Assembly (NCBI GenBank): GCA_903839795.1
Contig: CAIMDR010000344.1
Location: 1-7,929, forward strand
Reading direction: 5' to 3'
From: an uncultured Methylococcaceae bacterium
GTDB lineage: Bacteria > Pseudomonadota > Gammaproteobacteria > Methylococcales > Methylomonadaceae
DNA: 7,929 bases
Of the stretch, positions 1 to 6,003 are shown piece after piece. Positions within the stretch are counted from its first letter, which is position 1. The number at the start of each line of letters is the position of its first letter. The notes below the pieces were generated by a model. The model searched no databases, was not told where the DNA came from, and saw only the letters and a list, made by a program, of their open reading frames with translations. Position numbers and translations under genes: made by a program.

Positions 1-2
1 CC

Positions 3-68
3 GAACGAGAACGCCGGAAACGCCAACAAGCGCTAGGCTTGGGTGGTCTTATTCCGACCTGCGGCTGA
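3..68 (+). CDS. Possible 3' end of an unidentified gene (partial)
   Basis: In the third plus-strand frame the window opens with 21 sense codons and a TGA at 66-68. The encoded tail begins ERERRKRQQALGLGG and ends IPTCG, a charged Arg/Lys/Gln stretch followed by a short Gly-rich end, which is plausible for a protein C-terminus. The frame would converge tail to tail with the minus-strand aldolase gene. The piece is too short to assign to a family. Other frames are also open here: frame 1 stops at 34-36, and frame 2 runs on into the aldolase gene as an antisense shadow. The call therefore rests on residue composition and gene geometry only. Confidence 0.3.
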   Translation, partial: ERERRKRQQALGLGGLIPTCG

Positions 69-74
69 AGCAAG

Positions 75-85
75 CCCCCCCCCCC
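75..85. repeat. Homopolymer run of 11 C
   Basis: Eleven consecutive C residues lie in the intergenic space after the possible plus-strand stop at 66-68 and before the repeat arm at 106-126. Runs of this length are prone to replication slippage and sequencing or assembly length errors. It lies outside any gene I can support, so no frame is affected. Confidence 0.9.
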
Positions 86-105
86 GACAAGCATCAGAAT
101 TATTT

Positions 106-126
106 CTCTTCGTGTCTTCATGGTGA
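106..126 (+). repeat. Dispersed repeat arm, copy 1
   Basis: This 21-base word matches 2920-2940 at 20 of 21 positions; the one difference is A at 120 against G at 2934. It reads CTCTTCGTGTCTTC then A, then TGGTGA. It ends 13 bases before the complement of the aldolase stop codon, so in the direction of that gene it lies just downstream of the stop. Unlike the second copy, I find no complementary arm nearby, so this may be a decayed or half element. Confidence 0.75.
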
Positions 127-139
127 ACTATTTTATAAA

Positions 140-778
140 TTATTGCTGCTCAATGCCTATAGCCAGTGCCAAACACTTCATCAATTCGCACGCGGCTGCC
201 TGCATAGTGCCGCCAAAAGAAACCACTCCGTCTTCATGACCCAGCATCGTAAATAGCCCGGTCTGTTGCAAGCTGCCCGATTGAAATAACTGCTCAACTG
301 CTTGTGCCATGGCAACGGTTCCATAAGGAATATCTGCGGAAACATGAGGTAAATTAAGCGTTGCCGTATTGCGCCATATTTCTGGACTATGGACATGAAT
401 CACCGCTTGTATATTACTATTTTGGGCATAAAGGCTTGCATGCGTCAGCGACTCAGAAGAGGGCTTACGTAGGCCGCACGATTGAAGTTGATTTTTTTGG
501 GGGTCAGCGGCAACCACCAGGCAATAATGTTCCGGACTTAATTGCTCAAGATGCCCTGTTTGTGTACCACTAATAATAAATTGATTACTTTGCGTATTAA
601 GCCGCTGGCTGATATTGCCAAAACCAAGATTATCGTATCTTTCCGGATCTTGCCCAATAAGGCCAAGACGAAAAACAAGCGTGCGCCACGCATTGATTTC
701 CCTGAATGAAAAAGTTTCATTCAGGGGCTTTTGCGTATGCGCTAATTGATACTTTATAACCCCTTCTTGTTCTTTCAT
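140..778 (-). CDS. Class II aldolase/adducin-family protein
   Basis: This 212-residue protein belongs to the zinc-dependent class II aldolase/adducin family. The family includes fuculose- and rhamnulose-phosphate aldolases, ribulose-phosphate epimerases and the methionine-salvage dehydratase MtnB. Visible landmarks are GNIS at 54-57, SGTQTG at 70-75, PSSES at 106-110 with the presumed catalytic Glu109, the HVH pair His128 and His130, and GHEDG with the third metal ligand His181. The 19-residue gap from Glu109 to His128 matches the Glu73 to His92 gap of fuculose-phosphate aldolase. The metal site therefore looks intact, but the substrate cannot be read from the sequence. There is no signal peptide, so it is probably cytoplasmic. 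The ATG start is the only reasonable one, because the next in-frame Met is residue 178. Upstream bases show no clear Shine-Dalgarno. A perfect 12-bp hairpin covers codons 18-27. The gene follows parE after 106 bases with the same orientation. Confidence 0.88.
   Translation of the reverse strand: MKEQEGVIKYQLAHTQKPLNETFSFREINAWRTLVFRLGLIGQDPERYDNLGFGNISQRLNTQSNQFIISGTQTGHLEQLSPEHYCLVVAADPQKNQLQSCGLRKPSSESLTHASLYAQNSNIQAVIHVHSPEIWRNTATLNLPHVSADIPYGTVAMAQAVEQLFQSGSLQQTGLFTMLGHEDGVVSFGGTMQAAACELMKCLALAIGIEQQ
700..726. repeat. Perfect 12-bp inverted repeat inside the aldolase gene
   Basis: Bases 700-711 (CCCTGAATGAAA) are exactly complementary to 715-726 (TTTCATTCAGGG), leaving a three-base loop at 712-714. 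A T-G wobble between 699 and 727 could add one pair. In the aldolase frame the hairpin covers codons 18-27, between the EGVIKY start segment and the conserved INAWR helix. No T-run follows on the minus strand, so it does not look like an intrinsic terminator of that gene. Confidence 0.9.
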
Positions 779-884
779 CTGGATCGGATTTTATATTGCA
801 GCATGATTGAACCTAAAAACAGGACATTACCCCGGTAGCATGGGAAATATCGCGTAAGCACTCTTTTACAAAGAAAGGAACCCG

Positions 885-2777
885 TTACGCTATATCCGCC
901 AAATTTCCTTTGGTTTCCAGCCATACTTTCCGGTCTTGTGAGCGTTTTTTGGCCAGCAATAAATCCAGTTGTCCGCTGGTATCGTCATTTTCAGTGATGG
1001 TTAATTGCACCAACCTTCGTGTGTCGGGGTTCATGGTAGTTTCCCGAAGCTGACTGGGATTCATTTCTCCCAAGCCTTTAAATCGTTGCACATTAATTTG
1101 CCCTTTTAGCTTTTCAGCTTTAATTCTGTCCAAAACACCTTGACGTTCGGCTTCATCCAGCGCATAAAACACGCGCTTACCCACATCAATTCGATACAAG
1201 GGTGGCATGGCGACAAACACGTGCCCTTCCCTAACCAGCGCATTAAAATGTTGATAAAATAACGCACAAATTAAGGTCGCAATGTGGTTACCATCAGAAT
1301 CGGCATCCGCCAGAATACAGACTTTACCGTAGCGCAGGTTTTGTAAGTCACTGGAACCCGGCTCTATACCCAAAGCGACGGCAATATCATGCACTTCCTG
1401 AGATGCCATGACCTGACTGGACTCCACTTCCCACGTATTTAGAATCTTGCCGCGCAACGGCATAATGGCCTGAAAATCCCGCTCTCTTGCTTGTTTGGCT
1501 GAACCGCCGGCCGAGTCACCTTCCACCAAAAACAGTTCCGTTCTGGCGATGTCCTGCGCCGAACAATCCGCCAGTTTACCCGGCAAGGCAGGCCCTGAGG
1601 TGATTCTTTTGCGGATGATTTTTTTATTGGAGCGCAGCCTTTTTTGGGCGCTGGAAATAATAATTTCCGCTATTTTTTCACCTTCCGCCGGGTTCTGATT
1701 TAACCACAGACTAAAGCTGTCTTTTGCAACACCCGAGACAAATGCCACACATTCGCGTGAACTTAGCCGTTCTTTGGTTTGACCAGAAAACTGCGGATCT
1801 TCCAATTTAACGGACAGCACAAAATGGCAGTTTTCCCACACATCTTCCGGTGCTACCTTAACGCCACGCGGCAGAATATTACGGATATTGCAAAACTCAC
1901 GCATGGCTTCAGTTAACCCTGCACGCAAGCCGTTAACATGAGTTCCACCTTGCGCAGTCGGCACCAGGTTAACGTAACTTTCGTTAAGTATTTCAGCCGG
2001 ATTTTCCAGTGCCCAAACAATACCCCATTCCACGGCCTCATGGTTTGCCGCCATGTTGCCCATAAACGGCTGTTCCGGGCAAAACTCAATATCACCAATC
2101 CGATCCAGCAAATATTCTTTAAGGCCATTCTGGTAACACCAGACGTAATCTTCGTCGCTTTGCTCAACTTTTAACGTGATTTTTAAGCCCGGACATAACA
2201 CCGCTTTGGCGCGTAAAACGTGCTTTAATTTGGTAACGGATATTTTATTGGAGTCAAAATACTTTTCATTCGGCCAAAACTTGACCGCTGTCCCGGTATT
2301 ATTGCGACCAACGGTTCCGGTTTCGGTTAATTCAGTTTGTTTTTCGCCATCGGCATAGGTCATTCCATAGACTTTGCCATTTCGCTTGACTTCAATTTCA
2401 AGCTTTGCCGATAACGCATTAACCACGGATACCCCCACACCATGCAAACCACCGGAAAACTGGTAGTTTTTATTGGAAAATTTTCCACCGGCATGTAACT
2501 GGGTAAGAATGACCTCAACACCCGGAATACCTTGCTCCGGATGTATATCAACCGGCATGCCGCGACCATCATCACTGACCAAAACCGAACCGTCTTTATA
2601 CAAAACGACATCGATAGCTTTGGCGTAACCTGCCATCGCTTCATCAACACTGTTATCAACCACTTCCTGTACCAAATGGTTGGGGCGGGTGGTATCCGTG
2701 TACATGCCGGGACGTTTTCGAACCGGCTCCAATCCGCTTAAAACTTCTATGGCGGCCGCATTATATTCGTTACTCAT
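885..2777 (-). CDS. parE: DNA topoisomerase IV subunit B (ParE)
   Basis: ParE is the ATPase subunit of topoisomerase IV, which pairs with ParC to unlink daughter chromosomes. At 630 residues it equals the E. coli length and aligns by eye from end to end. The GHKL ATPase domain carries Glu38 (general base) and Asn42 in QEVVDNS, DDGRGMP at 69-75, and GGLHGVG at 109-115. Lys335 in QTKERL is the transducer lysine. The TOPRIM domain shows EGDSAGG from Glu419, PLRGKILN at 440-447, and the metal-binding DADSDG at 491-496. QRFKGLGEMN lies at 564-573. I favour ParE over GyrB because of the DTTRPNHL and TWEV signatures, the length, and the lack of the GyrB insertion. The ATG has a short-spaced AGGA upstream. 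It lies 169 bases after mazG, with a hairpin repeat in the gap, so it may have its own promoter. No clear terminator follows the TAA at 885-887. parC is not in the window. Confidence 0.98.
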   Translation of the reverse strand: MSNEYNAAAIEVLSGLEPVRKRPGMYTDTTRPNHLVQEVVDNSVDEAMAGYAKAIDVVLYKDGSVLVSDDGRGMPVDIHPEQGIPGVEVILTQLHAGGKFSNKNYQFSGGLHGVGVSVVNALSAKLEIEVKRNGKVYGMTYADGEKQTELTETGTVGRNNTGTAVKFWPNEKYFDSNKISVTKLKHVLRAKAVLCPGLKITLKVEQSDEDYVWCYQNGLKEYLLDRIGDIEFCPEQPFMGNMAANHEAVEWGIVWALENPAEILNESYVNLVPTAQGGTHVNGLRAGLTEAMREFCNIRNILPRGVKVAPEDVWENCHFVLSVKLEDPQFSGQTKERLSSRECVAFVSGVAKDSFSLWLNQNPAEGEKIAEIIISSAQKRLRSNKKIIRKRITSGPALPGKLADCSAQDIARTELFLVEGDSAGGSAKQARERDFQAIMPLRGKILNTWEVESSQVMASQEVHDIAVALGIEPGSSDLQNLRYGKVCILADADSDGNHIATLICALFYQHFNALVREGHVFVAMPPLYRIDVGKRVFYALDEAERQGVLDRIKAEKLKGQINVQRFKGLGEMNPSQLRETTMNPDTRRLVQLTITENDDTSGQLDLLLAKKRSQDRKVWLETKGNLADIA

Positions 2778-2779
2778 TA

Positions 2780-2785
2780 TTCCTA
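2780..2785 (-). promoter_or_regulatory. Ribosome binding site of parE
   Basis: On the minus strand TAGGAA stands directly before ATA and the parE ATG. The AGGA core is only three bases from the start codon, closer than the usual 5-9. The next upstream stretch offers no better match. ParE homology begins at this ATG, so the start is still secure. Confidence 0.5.
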
Positions 2786-2886
2786 AATACTCTTAATCCA
2801 ATTTATCTACAAAGTTTTTCTACTGATAGAAGTCTGTTATTTTATCGATCCCATAAAACCTACACGCAGAATACAAACAGATTACA

Positions 2887-2939
2887 CACCACAGAGAACA
2901 CGAAATTTTTATTTGGTTGCTCTTCGTGTCTTCGTGGTG
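2887..2939. repeat. Hairpin-forming dispersed repeat, copy 2 (both arms)
   Basis: The left arm is 2887-2904 (CACCACAGAGAACACGAA) and the right arm is 2923-2939 (TTCGTGTCTTCGTGGTG), around an 18-base AT-rich loop. Folded as RNA from the minus strand, the arms make 15 Watson-Crick pairs and one G-U pair, with one mismatch and one bulged T. The right arm with its flanks (2920-2940) recurs at 106-126. The element starts six bases after the mazG stop codon and sits between mazG and parE. No T-run follows the hairpin, so it is not a standard intrinsic terminator. It could instead limit 3' decay of the upstream transcript. It contains no transposase and is a non-coding miniature repeat. Confidence 0.8.
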
Positions 2940-2946
2940 ATTGTAC

Positions 2947-3747
2947 TTATTTCTTTTTTAAAAATACCTTTGCCTCATTCCAGAAAGCATCAAGTTCCAT
3001 CAATTCACAGTCCAATAAATCCCGGCCTGACGCTTCGACTTGCTGCTCGATATAATGAAATCGTTTAGAGAATTTTTTGGTACTTTCTTTAAGTGCAATT
3101 TCAGGGTTGACGTTTAAATGCCTCGCCAGGTTGACGGCGACCAGCAACAAATCACCAATTTCTTCCTGGATATGGGCTTGATCTCCGGACTCCCAAGCTT
3201 CTTTAACTTCTTGCAATTCTTCCAGCACTTTTTCAAAAACCGGCGGCACCTCAGGCCAATCGAAACCGTGCTGCGCCGCACGATCCTGAACTTTTTCGCA
3301 CTCCATCAAGGCGGGAAGATTACCTGCCACCCCCGATAACACACTATGACGTACTAGCGTTTTGTTTTTTTCTTGGCGCTCGTCGGCTTTGGCTTGTTCC
3401 CAAGCCTGATGACGTTCGGCATCGGTTTTAAAAATCGCATCTGAAAAAACATGGGGATGCCGGCGAATCAATTTGTCACAGATACCGGCCGATACTTCTT
3501 CAAAACTAAACAAGCCGCGTTCTTTGGCAATTTGAGAATGGAAAACGACCTGTAGCAAAAGATCACCCAGCTCTGAACGCAGATCATCCAAATCATTACG
3601 TTCAATAGCATCAACTACTTCGTAAGCTTCTTCAATAAGATAAGGAATCAGACTGGTGAAGTCTTGCTTAAGATCCCAGGCACAACCGTCTTCCGGTTGA
3701 CGCAAACGGGTCATAAGATCCAATAACTGTTGGGTATTTTTTAACAT
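2947..3747 (-). CDS. mazG: Nucleoside triphosphate pyrophosphohydrolase MazG
   Basis: MazG hydrolyses nucleoside triphosphates to monophosphate and pyrophosphate. It clears non-canonical nucleotides, and in E. coli it also affects ppGpp levels. The 266-residue protein has both MazG domains, as in E. coli (263 residues). The N-terminal metal site is EEAYE at 39-43 with Glu59 and Asp62 in ELGD. The C-terminal site is EELQE at 176-180 with Glu196 and Asp199 in EIGD. The family RRHPHVF motif is at 95-101 and GFDW at 161-164. The start is 15 bases after the kinase stop codon. No good Shine-Dalgarno precedes the ATG, so translation may be coupled to the upstream gene. Tandem MazG domains make this the housekeeping enzyme rather than a single-domain toxin-linked or phage MazG. 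Confidence 0.97.
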   Translation of the reverse strand: MLKNTQQLLDLMTRLRQPEDGCAWDLKQDFTSLIPYLIEEAYEVVDAIERNDLDDLRSELGDLLLQVVFHSQIAKERGLFSFEEVSAGICDKLIRRHPHVFSDAIFKTDAERHQAWEQAKADERQEKNKTLVRHSVLSGVAGNLPALMECEKVQDRAAQHGFDWPEVPPVFEKVLEELQEVKEAWESGDQAHIQEEIGDLLLVAVNLARHLNVNPEIALKESTKKFSKRFHYIEQQVEASGRDLLDCELMELDAFWNEAKVFLKKK

Positions 3748-3762
3748 GAAAAGCCCGGCATC

Positions 3763-4695
3763 TTAAAATGAACAACCAAAGTTTTCGTGGTAACGTTGCT
3801 TAAATTCATCCATGTCCAAGGAATGATTTTGGGTACCGTGATGCTCAATTTTAATAGCGCCCATTAATGACGCAATTCTGCCGGTAGTGTCCCAATCCAA
3901 ATCGTTCATCAAACCGTAAAGCAAGCCAGCACGATAAGCGTCACCGCATCCGGTAGGATCAAATAAGGCTTTAGGTTTTGCCGCAGGAATGCTAATGCAC
4001 TCACCTTTCGTGTAAATTTTGGAACCTTTGCCACCCAGTGTGATAATCAAGGCTTCCAACCGTTCTGCCATTTGCTCTAATGTTAATCCGGTGCGTTCCT
4101 GCATTAACTCGGATTCATAATCGTTTAAGGTCATCCAGGTTGCCTGATCAATAAAGGTCAGCAATTCTGCGCCATTAAACATAGGCATGCCTTGACCGGG
4201 GTCAAAAATAAAGGGGATATCCAACTCTACAAACTGTTCGGCATGCAGTTGCATACCTTCTTTGCCGTCAGGCGATACGATGCCTATGCTGATATCTCTA
4301 TCGGTGGGAACCGAATTGATATGCGAGAAACTCATGGCACCCGGATGGAACGCGGTAATCTGATTACCGTCCTCGTCAGTGGTGATATAAGCCTGTCCCG
4401 TGTAATTATTATCCATAATATAAATAAACTCACTGGATAAACTGTTCTGGCTCATCCATTGGCTGTAAGGTTCAAAATCATGCCCTACGACAGCCATAGC
4501 CAAAGCTTCTTCGCCCAGCAAATTCAAATTAAAAGCAATATTACCTGCACAACCGCCATATTCACGACGCATGACCGGTACTAAAAAAGATACATTCAGG
4601 ATATGAACTTTTTCAGGCAAGATATGGTTTTTAAATTTATCATGAAACACCATAATAGTGTCATAAGCCATGGAACCGCATATTAATGCACTCAT
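3763..4695 (-). CDS. PfkB-family kinase, probable adenosine kinase type
   Basis: This 310-residue ribokinase-fold kinase would phosphorylate a sugar or nucleoside hydroxyl using ATP. The first PfkB signature is GGCAGNIAF at 47-55, close to the substrate pocket. The second is DPTGCGDAYRAGLL at 246-259, with Asp252 as the expected catalytic base. Between them are FDPGQGMP at 164-171, TLNDYE at 189-194 and LGGKGS at 220-225, the normal order of the fold. The anion-hole motif reads GCGD rather than the common GAGD. I associate that form with a proteobacterial group often annotated as adenosine kinase, but the substrate is not proven. Neighbouring mazG is consistent with a nucleotide role without showing it. 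The gene begins 12 bases after dgkA, and its strong AGAGGA site abuts the dgkA stop, so the two are very likely cotranscribed. Confidence 0.88.
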   Translation of the reverse strand: MSALICGSMAYDTIMVFHDKFKNHILPEKVHILNVSFLVPVMRREYGGCAGNIAFNLNLLGEEALAMAVVGHDFEPYSQWMSQNSLSSEFIYIMDNNYTGQAYITTDEDGNQITAFHPGAMSFSHINSVPTDRDISIGIVSPDGKEGMQLHAEQFVELDIPFIFDPGQGMPMFNGAELLTFIDQATWMTLNDYESELMQERTGLTLEQMAERLEALIITLGGKGSKIYTKGECISIPAAKPKALFDPTGCGDAYRAGLLYGLMNDLDWDTTGRIASLMGAIKIEHHGTQNHSLDMDEFKQRYHENFGCSF

Positions 4696-4701
4696 TAGTA
4701 T

Positions 4702-4707
4702 TCCTCT
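4702..4707 (-). promoter_or_regulatory. Ribosome binding site of the PfkB-family gene
   Basis: AGAGGA on the minus strand lies six bases before the ATG and directly follows the TAA of dgkA. It is the best Shine-Dalgarno in the window and fixes the kinase start at 4695. Its position suggests ribosomes ending dgkA could reinitiate here. Confidence 0.8.
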
Positions 4708-5067
4708 TTAAAGTAAAATTAATGCCCAGGTAACGGCTGCCCAGACTATAGACATCATCACTGCCGCTGAACCGATATCTTTGGCTCTGCCGGATAATTC
4801 ATGATGCTCAAAACCTACCCGGTCAACAACCGCTTCTACCGCTGAATTTAATAATTCAACCAGCATCACCAAAACAATGCTGCCGATTAACAGCAGTTTC
4901 TCAATGTTGGTTTGCCCCAACCAGATCGCCAGTGGTGTTGTTATTACAAACAAAACAACTTCTTGCCTAAAGGCTTCTTCATGCGTCCACGTTGCCTTAA
5001 ACCCGGCAACAGAAAAGAAACATGCGTTAATGAGGCGTTTAAGGCCTTTTGCATTTGGATTTGCCAT
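4708..5067 (-). CDS. dgkA: Diacylglycerol kinase (DgkA, integral membrane type)
   Basis: DgkA is a small inner-membrane enzyme that uses ATP to convert diacylglycerol to phosphatidic acid. It recycles lipid released when phospholipid head groups are used for periplasmic glucans. The 119 residues match the E. coli protein (about 122) in length and layout. An amphipathic N-terminus with EEAFRQE at 30-36 is followed by three hydrophobic segments near 37-51, 56-72 and 100-118. The active-site block VELLNSAVEAVVDR spans 70-83 and contains Glu71 and Glu78, the equivalents of E. coli Glu69 and Glu76. The HELSGRAKDIGSAAV block lies at 89-103. The ATG is supported by homology to the E. coli MAN start. 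The nearest purine-rich site (AAAGGA) is 14 bases upstream, so initiation may be weak. The gene starts 71 bases after gcvH and is closely followed by the PfkB-family gene. Confidence 0.97.
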   Translation of the reverse strand: MANPNAKGLKRLINACFFSVAGFKATWTHEEAFRQEVVLFVITTPLAIWLGQTNIEKLLLIGSIVLVMLVELLNSAVEAVVDRVGFEHHELSGRAKDIGSAAVMMSIVWAAVTWALILL

Positions 5068-5138
5068 TGTGTTACTGATTATCCTTTCAAAAAAGTAAGT
5101 TGATTGTAAAAAATTTTACGCGGTGCGGTGTAACAATT

Positions 5139-5522
5139 TCATTGCTCGATAAGTAACTGGTAGGCATCAGCATCCAGCAACTGATCCAGTCCGGATAAAT
5201 CATCGGCTTTGACACAAAAAATCCAGGTATTATAAGGATTATCATTAACTTGCTCGGGTTCATCTGCCAAAGCCGAATTAACAGCAACAATTTCTCCGGC
5301 AACCGGACTAAATAAATCCGATGCTGTTTTAACGGATTCAACCACAGCACATTGCTCTTGTGCTTTAACTTTACGCCCCACGTCAGGTAGCTCTATATAA
5401 ACCAAATCGCCCAATTGTTCCTGGGCAAAATCGGTTATACCCACGCGAACGATATTGTCATCCTCCACACTCGCCCATTCATGCGACAGCGCATACTTTA
5501 CATTTTTTGGTAAATCACTCAT
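5139..5522 (-). CDS. gcvH: Glycine cleavage system H protein
   Basis: GcvH carries the aminomethyl group on a lipoyl arm between the P, T and L proteins of the glycine cleavage system, which yields CO2, ammonia and methylene-tetrahydrofolate. The 127 residues are close to the E. coli length of 129. The lipoylated residue is Lys65 in ESVKTASDL at 62-70. The HEW segment at 14-16 and VGITDFAQEQLGDLVYIELP at 27-46 are typical of the family, and the NDNPYNTWI block lies at 93-101. A GAGGG site eight bases before the ATG supports the start. No gcvT or gcvP is visible beside it, so the other subunits must be encoded elsewhere. The gene heads the minus-strand series and is divergent from grxC, so its promoter should lie in 5523-5665. 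I could not pick one out with confidence, and no glycine riboswitch is evident. Confidence 0.97.
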   Translation of the reverse strand: MSDLPKNVKYALSHEWASVEDDNIVRVGITDFAQEQLGDLVYIELPDVGRKVKAQEQCAVVESVKTASDLFSPVAGEIVAVNSALADEPEQVNDNPYNTWIFCVKADDLSGLDQLLDADAYQLLIEQ

Positions 5523-5530
5523 AGTTTAAG

Positions 5531-5535
5531 CCCTC
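5531..5535 (-). promoter_or_regulatory. Ribosome binding site of gcvH
   Basis: GAGGG on the minus strand lies eight bases before the gcvH ATG. No alternative start competes nearby. Confidence 0.7.
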
Positions 5536-5555
5536 AAAAATTAGTCCGGTATCAA

Positions 5556-5615
5556 TTAAAGGTGCAAAGTACAAAGTTAACAGGTTATTTTTATTCCTTA
5601 ACCTTGCACCTTTAA
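5556..5615. repeat. Imperfect inverted repeat between gcvH and grxC
   Basis: TTAAAGGTGCAAAG at 5556-5569 is matched in reverse complement by CCTTGCACCTTTAA at 5602-5615 with one mismatch in 14. The interior has a second weaker match, AGTTAACAGG against CCTTAA, offset by an insertion. The arms could form a hairpin in RNA from either strand, or an operator-like site upstream of both divergent genes. The right arm merges into the heptamer tandem repeat, suggesting one composite element. Confidence 0.75.
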
Positions 5616-5635
5616 CCTTTAACCTTTAACCTTTG
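5608..5635. repeat. Four-copy 7-bp tandem repeat (ACCTTTA)
   Basis: Three exact ACCTTTA units at 5608-5628 are followed by one variant, ACCTTTG, at 5629-5635. The array ends 30 bases before the grxC start codon, so it occupies the region where grxC promoter or leader elements would be expected. A change in copy number would shift spacing by seven bases without touching any coding sequence. Confidence 0.9.
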
Positions 5636-5665
5636 GCCTTACATATTAACAAACATCTTTAAAAT

Positions 5666-5923
5666 ATGCCTGAGATACTGATCTACACAACCACTATTTG
5701 CCCTTACTGCGTGATGGCTAAACGCCTGCTCGATAAAAAAGGCGTCTCTTATACCGAGATTAACGTGGGCACCCAACCGGGTTTAAGAGAGGAAATGATG
5801 CGCAAAACCAAGCGCAGAACGGTACCTCAAATTTATATTGGTGACTTTCATGTTGGCGGCTTTGACGACTTATATGCGCTTGAGCAGCAAAAAAAACTGG
5901 ATACTTTGCTGGGCGTAGCTTAA
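5666..5923 (+). CDS. grxC: Glutaredoxin 3
   Basis: This is a small cytoplasmic glutathione-dependent thiol-disulfide oxidoreductase. The 85 residues match the single-domain Grx3 family. The dithiol active site CPYC is at 12-15. The cis-proline motif TVPQ at 52-55 and the glutathione-binding GGFDDL at 64-69 are both intact. An initial strand (EILIYTTT) followed directly by the CPYC helix matches E. coli GrxC and supports the ATG at 5666. The 20 bases before it are AT-rich with no Shine-Dalgarno, so initiation may depend on an unstructured leader. It is divergent from gcvH and has no secB or rhodanese gene beside it, although grxC often lies near secB in other genomes. The TPR gene follows in the same direction after 122 bases, with its own candidate promoter. 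Confidence 0.97.
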   Translation: MPEILIYTTTICPYCVMAKRLLDKKGVSYTEINVGTQPGLREEMMRKTKRRTVPQIYIGDFHVGGFDDLYALEQQKKLDTLLGVA

Positions 5924-5959
5924 AGCAAGCAACCCAAAATCAAGCCATTCCCAAAGCAA

Positions 5960-5979
5960 TGTGTCAATTAAGTTACACA
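5960..5979. promoter_or_regulatory. Operator-like palindrome upstream of the TPR gene
   Basis: TGTGT and ACACA form 5-base arms around a 10-base centre, with an inner AA/TT match adding two more pairs. The centre lies about 40 bases before the transcription start expected from the -10 box at 5998-6003, a usual place for an activator site. The arms resemble Crp/Fnr half-sites, but their spacing is wider than the N6 of Crp, so I do not name the regulator. A chance palindrome is possible. Confidence 0.35.
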
Positions 5980-6003
5980 AAGATGCCATTAAACCATTAT
6001 AAT
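5973..6003 (+). promoter_or_regulatory. Candidate sigma-70 promoter of the TPR gene
   Basis: A perfect TATAAT -10 box lies at 5998-6003. The best -35 candidate is TTACAC at 5973-5978, which is weak and has a 19-base spacer. The poor -35 overlaps the right arm of the palindrome at 5960-5979, consistent with an activator-dependent promoter. The predicted leader to the ATG at 6046 is about 36 bases. Confidence 0.45.

Noticed and set aside
1452..1454. Arg442 in ParE PLRGKILN, where E. coli has Lys, considered as a quinolone-resistance change
   Set aside because: The change is conservative, and I recall PLRGKILNTWEV in other proteobacterial ParE proteins. It is better read as natural variation.
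2360..2659. Open frame of 99 codons inside parE on the same strand in another frame
   Set aside because: It lies fully within the conserved ParE ATPase domain, has no family resemblance, and is a frame shadow. Other open frames inside parE, such as 1495-1698, 1913-2167 and 2532-2741, are rejected for the same reason.
2752..2759. GCGGCCGC near the parE start, considered as a cloning-linker remnant
   Set aside because: It encodes conserved ParE residues in an uninterrupted frame and matches a common 8-base palindrome by chance.
2818..2832. Short palindrome TTCTACTGATAGAA upstream of parE
   Set aside because: The stem is only five pairs in AT-rich DNA and is not placed against a convincing promoter, so it is within chance expectation.
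5106..5119. GTAAAAAATTTTAC palindrome between gcvH and dgkA, considered as a terminator
   Set aside because: The stem is all A-T apart from one G-C pair and has almost no loop. The alternative TTAC/GTAA stem before the T-run is only four pairs, too weak to call an intrinsic terminator.
5087..5350. Minus-strand open frame of 87 codons overlapping gcvH
   Set aside because: It overlaps the lipoyl-domain coding region of gcvH in another frame and has no recognisable features.
5608..5635. Possible CRISPR-like array
   Set aside because: The units are 7 bases and directly abutting, with no spacers. This is a simple tandem repeat.
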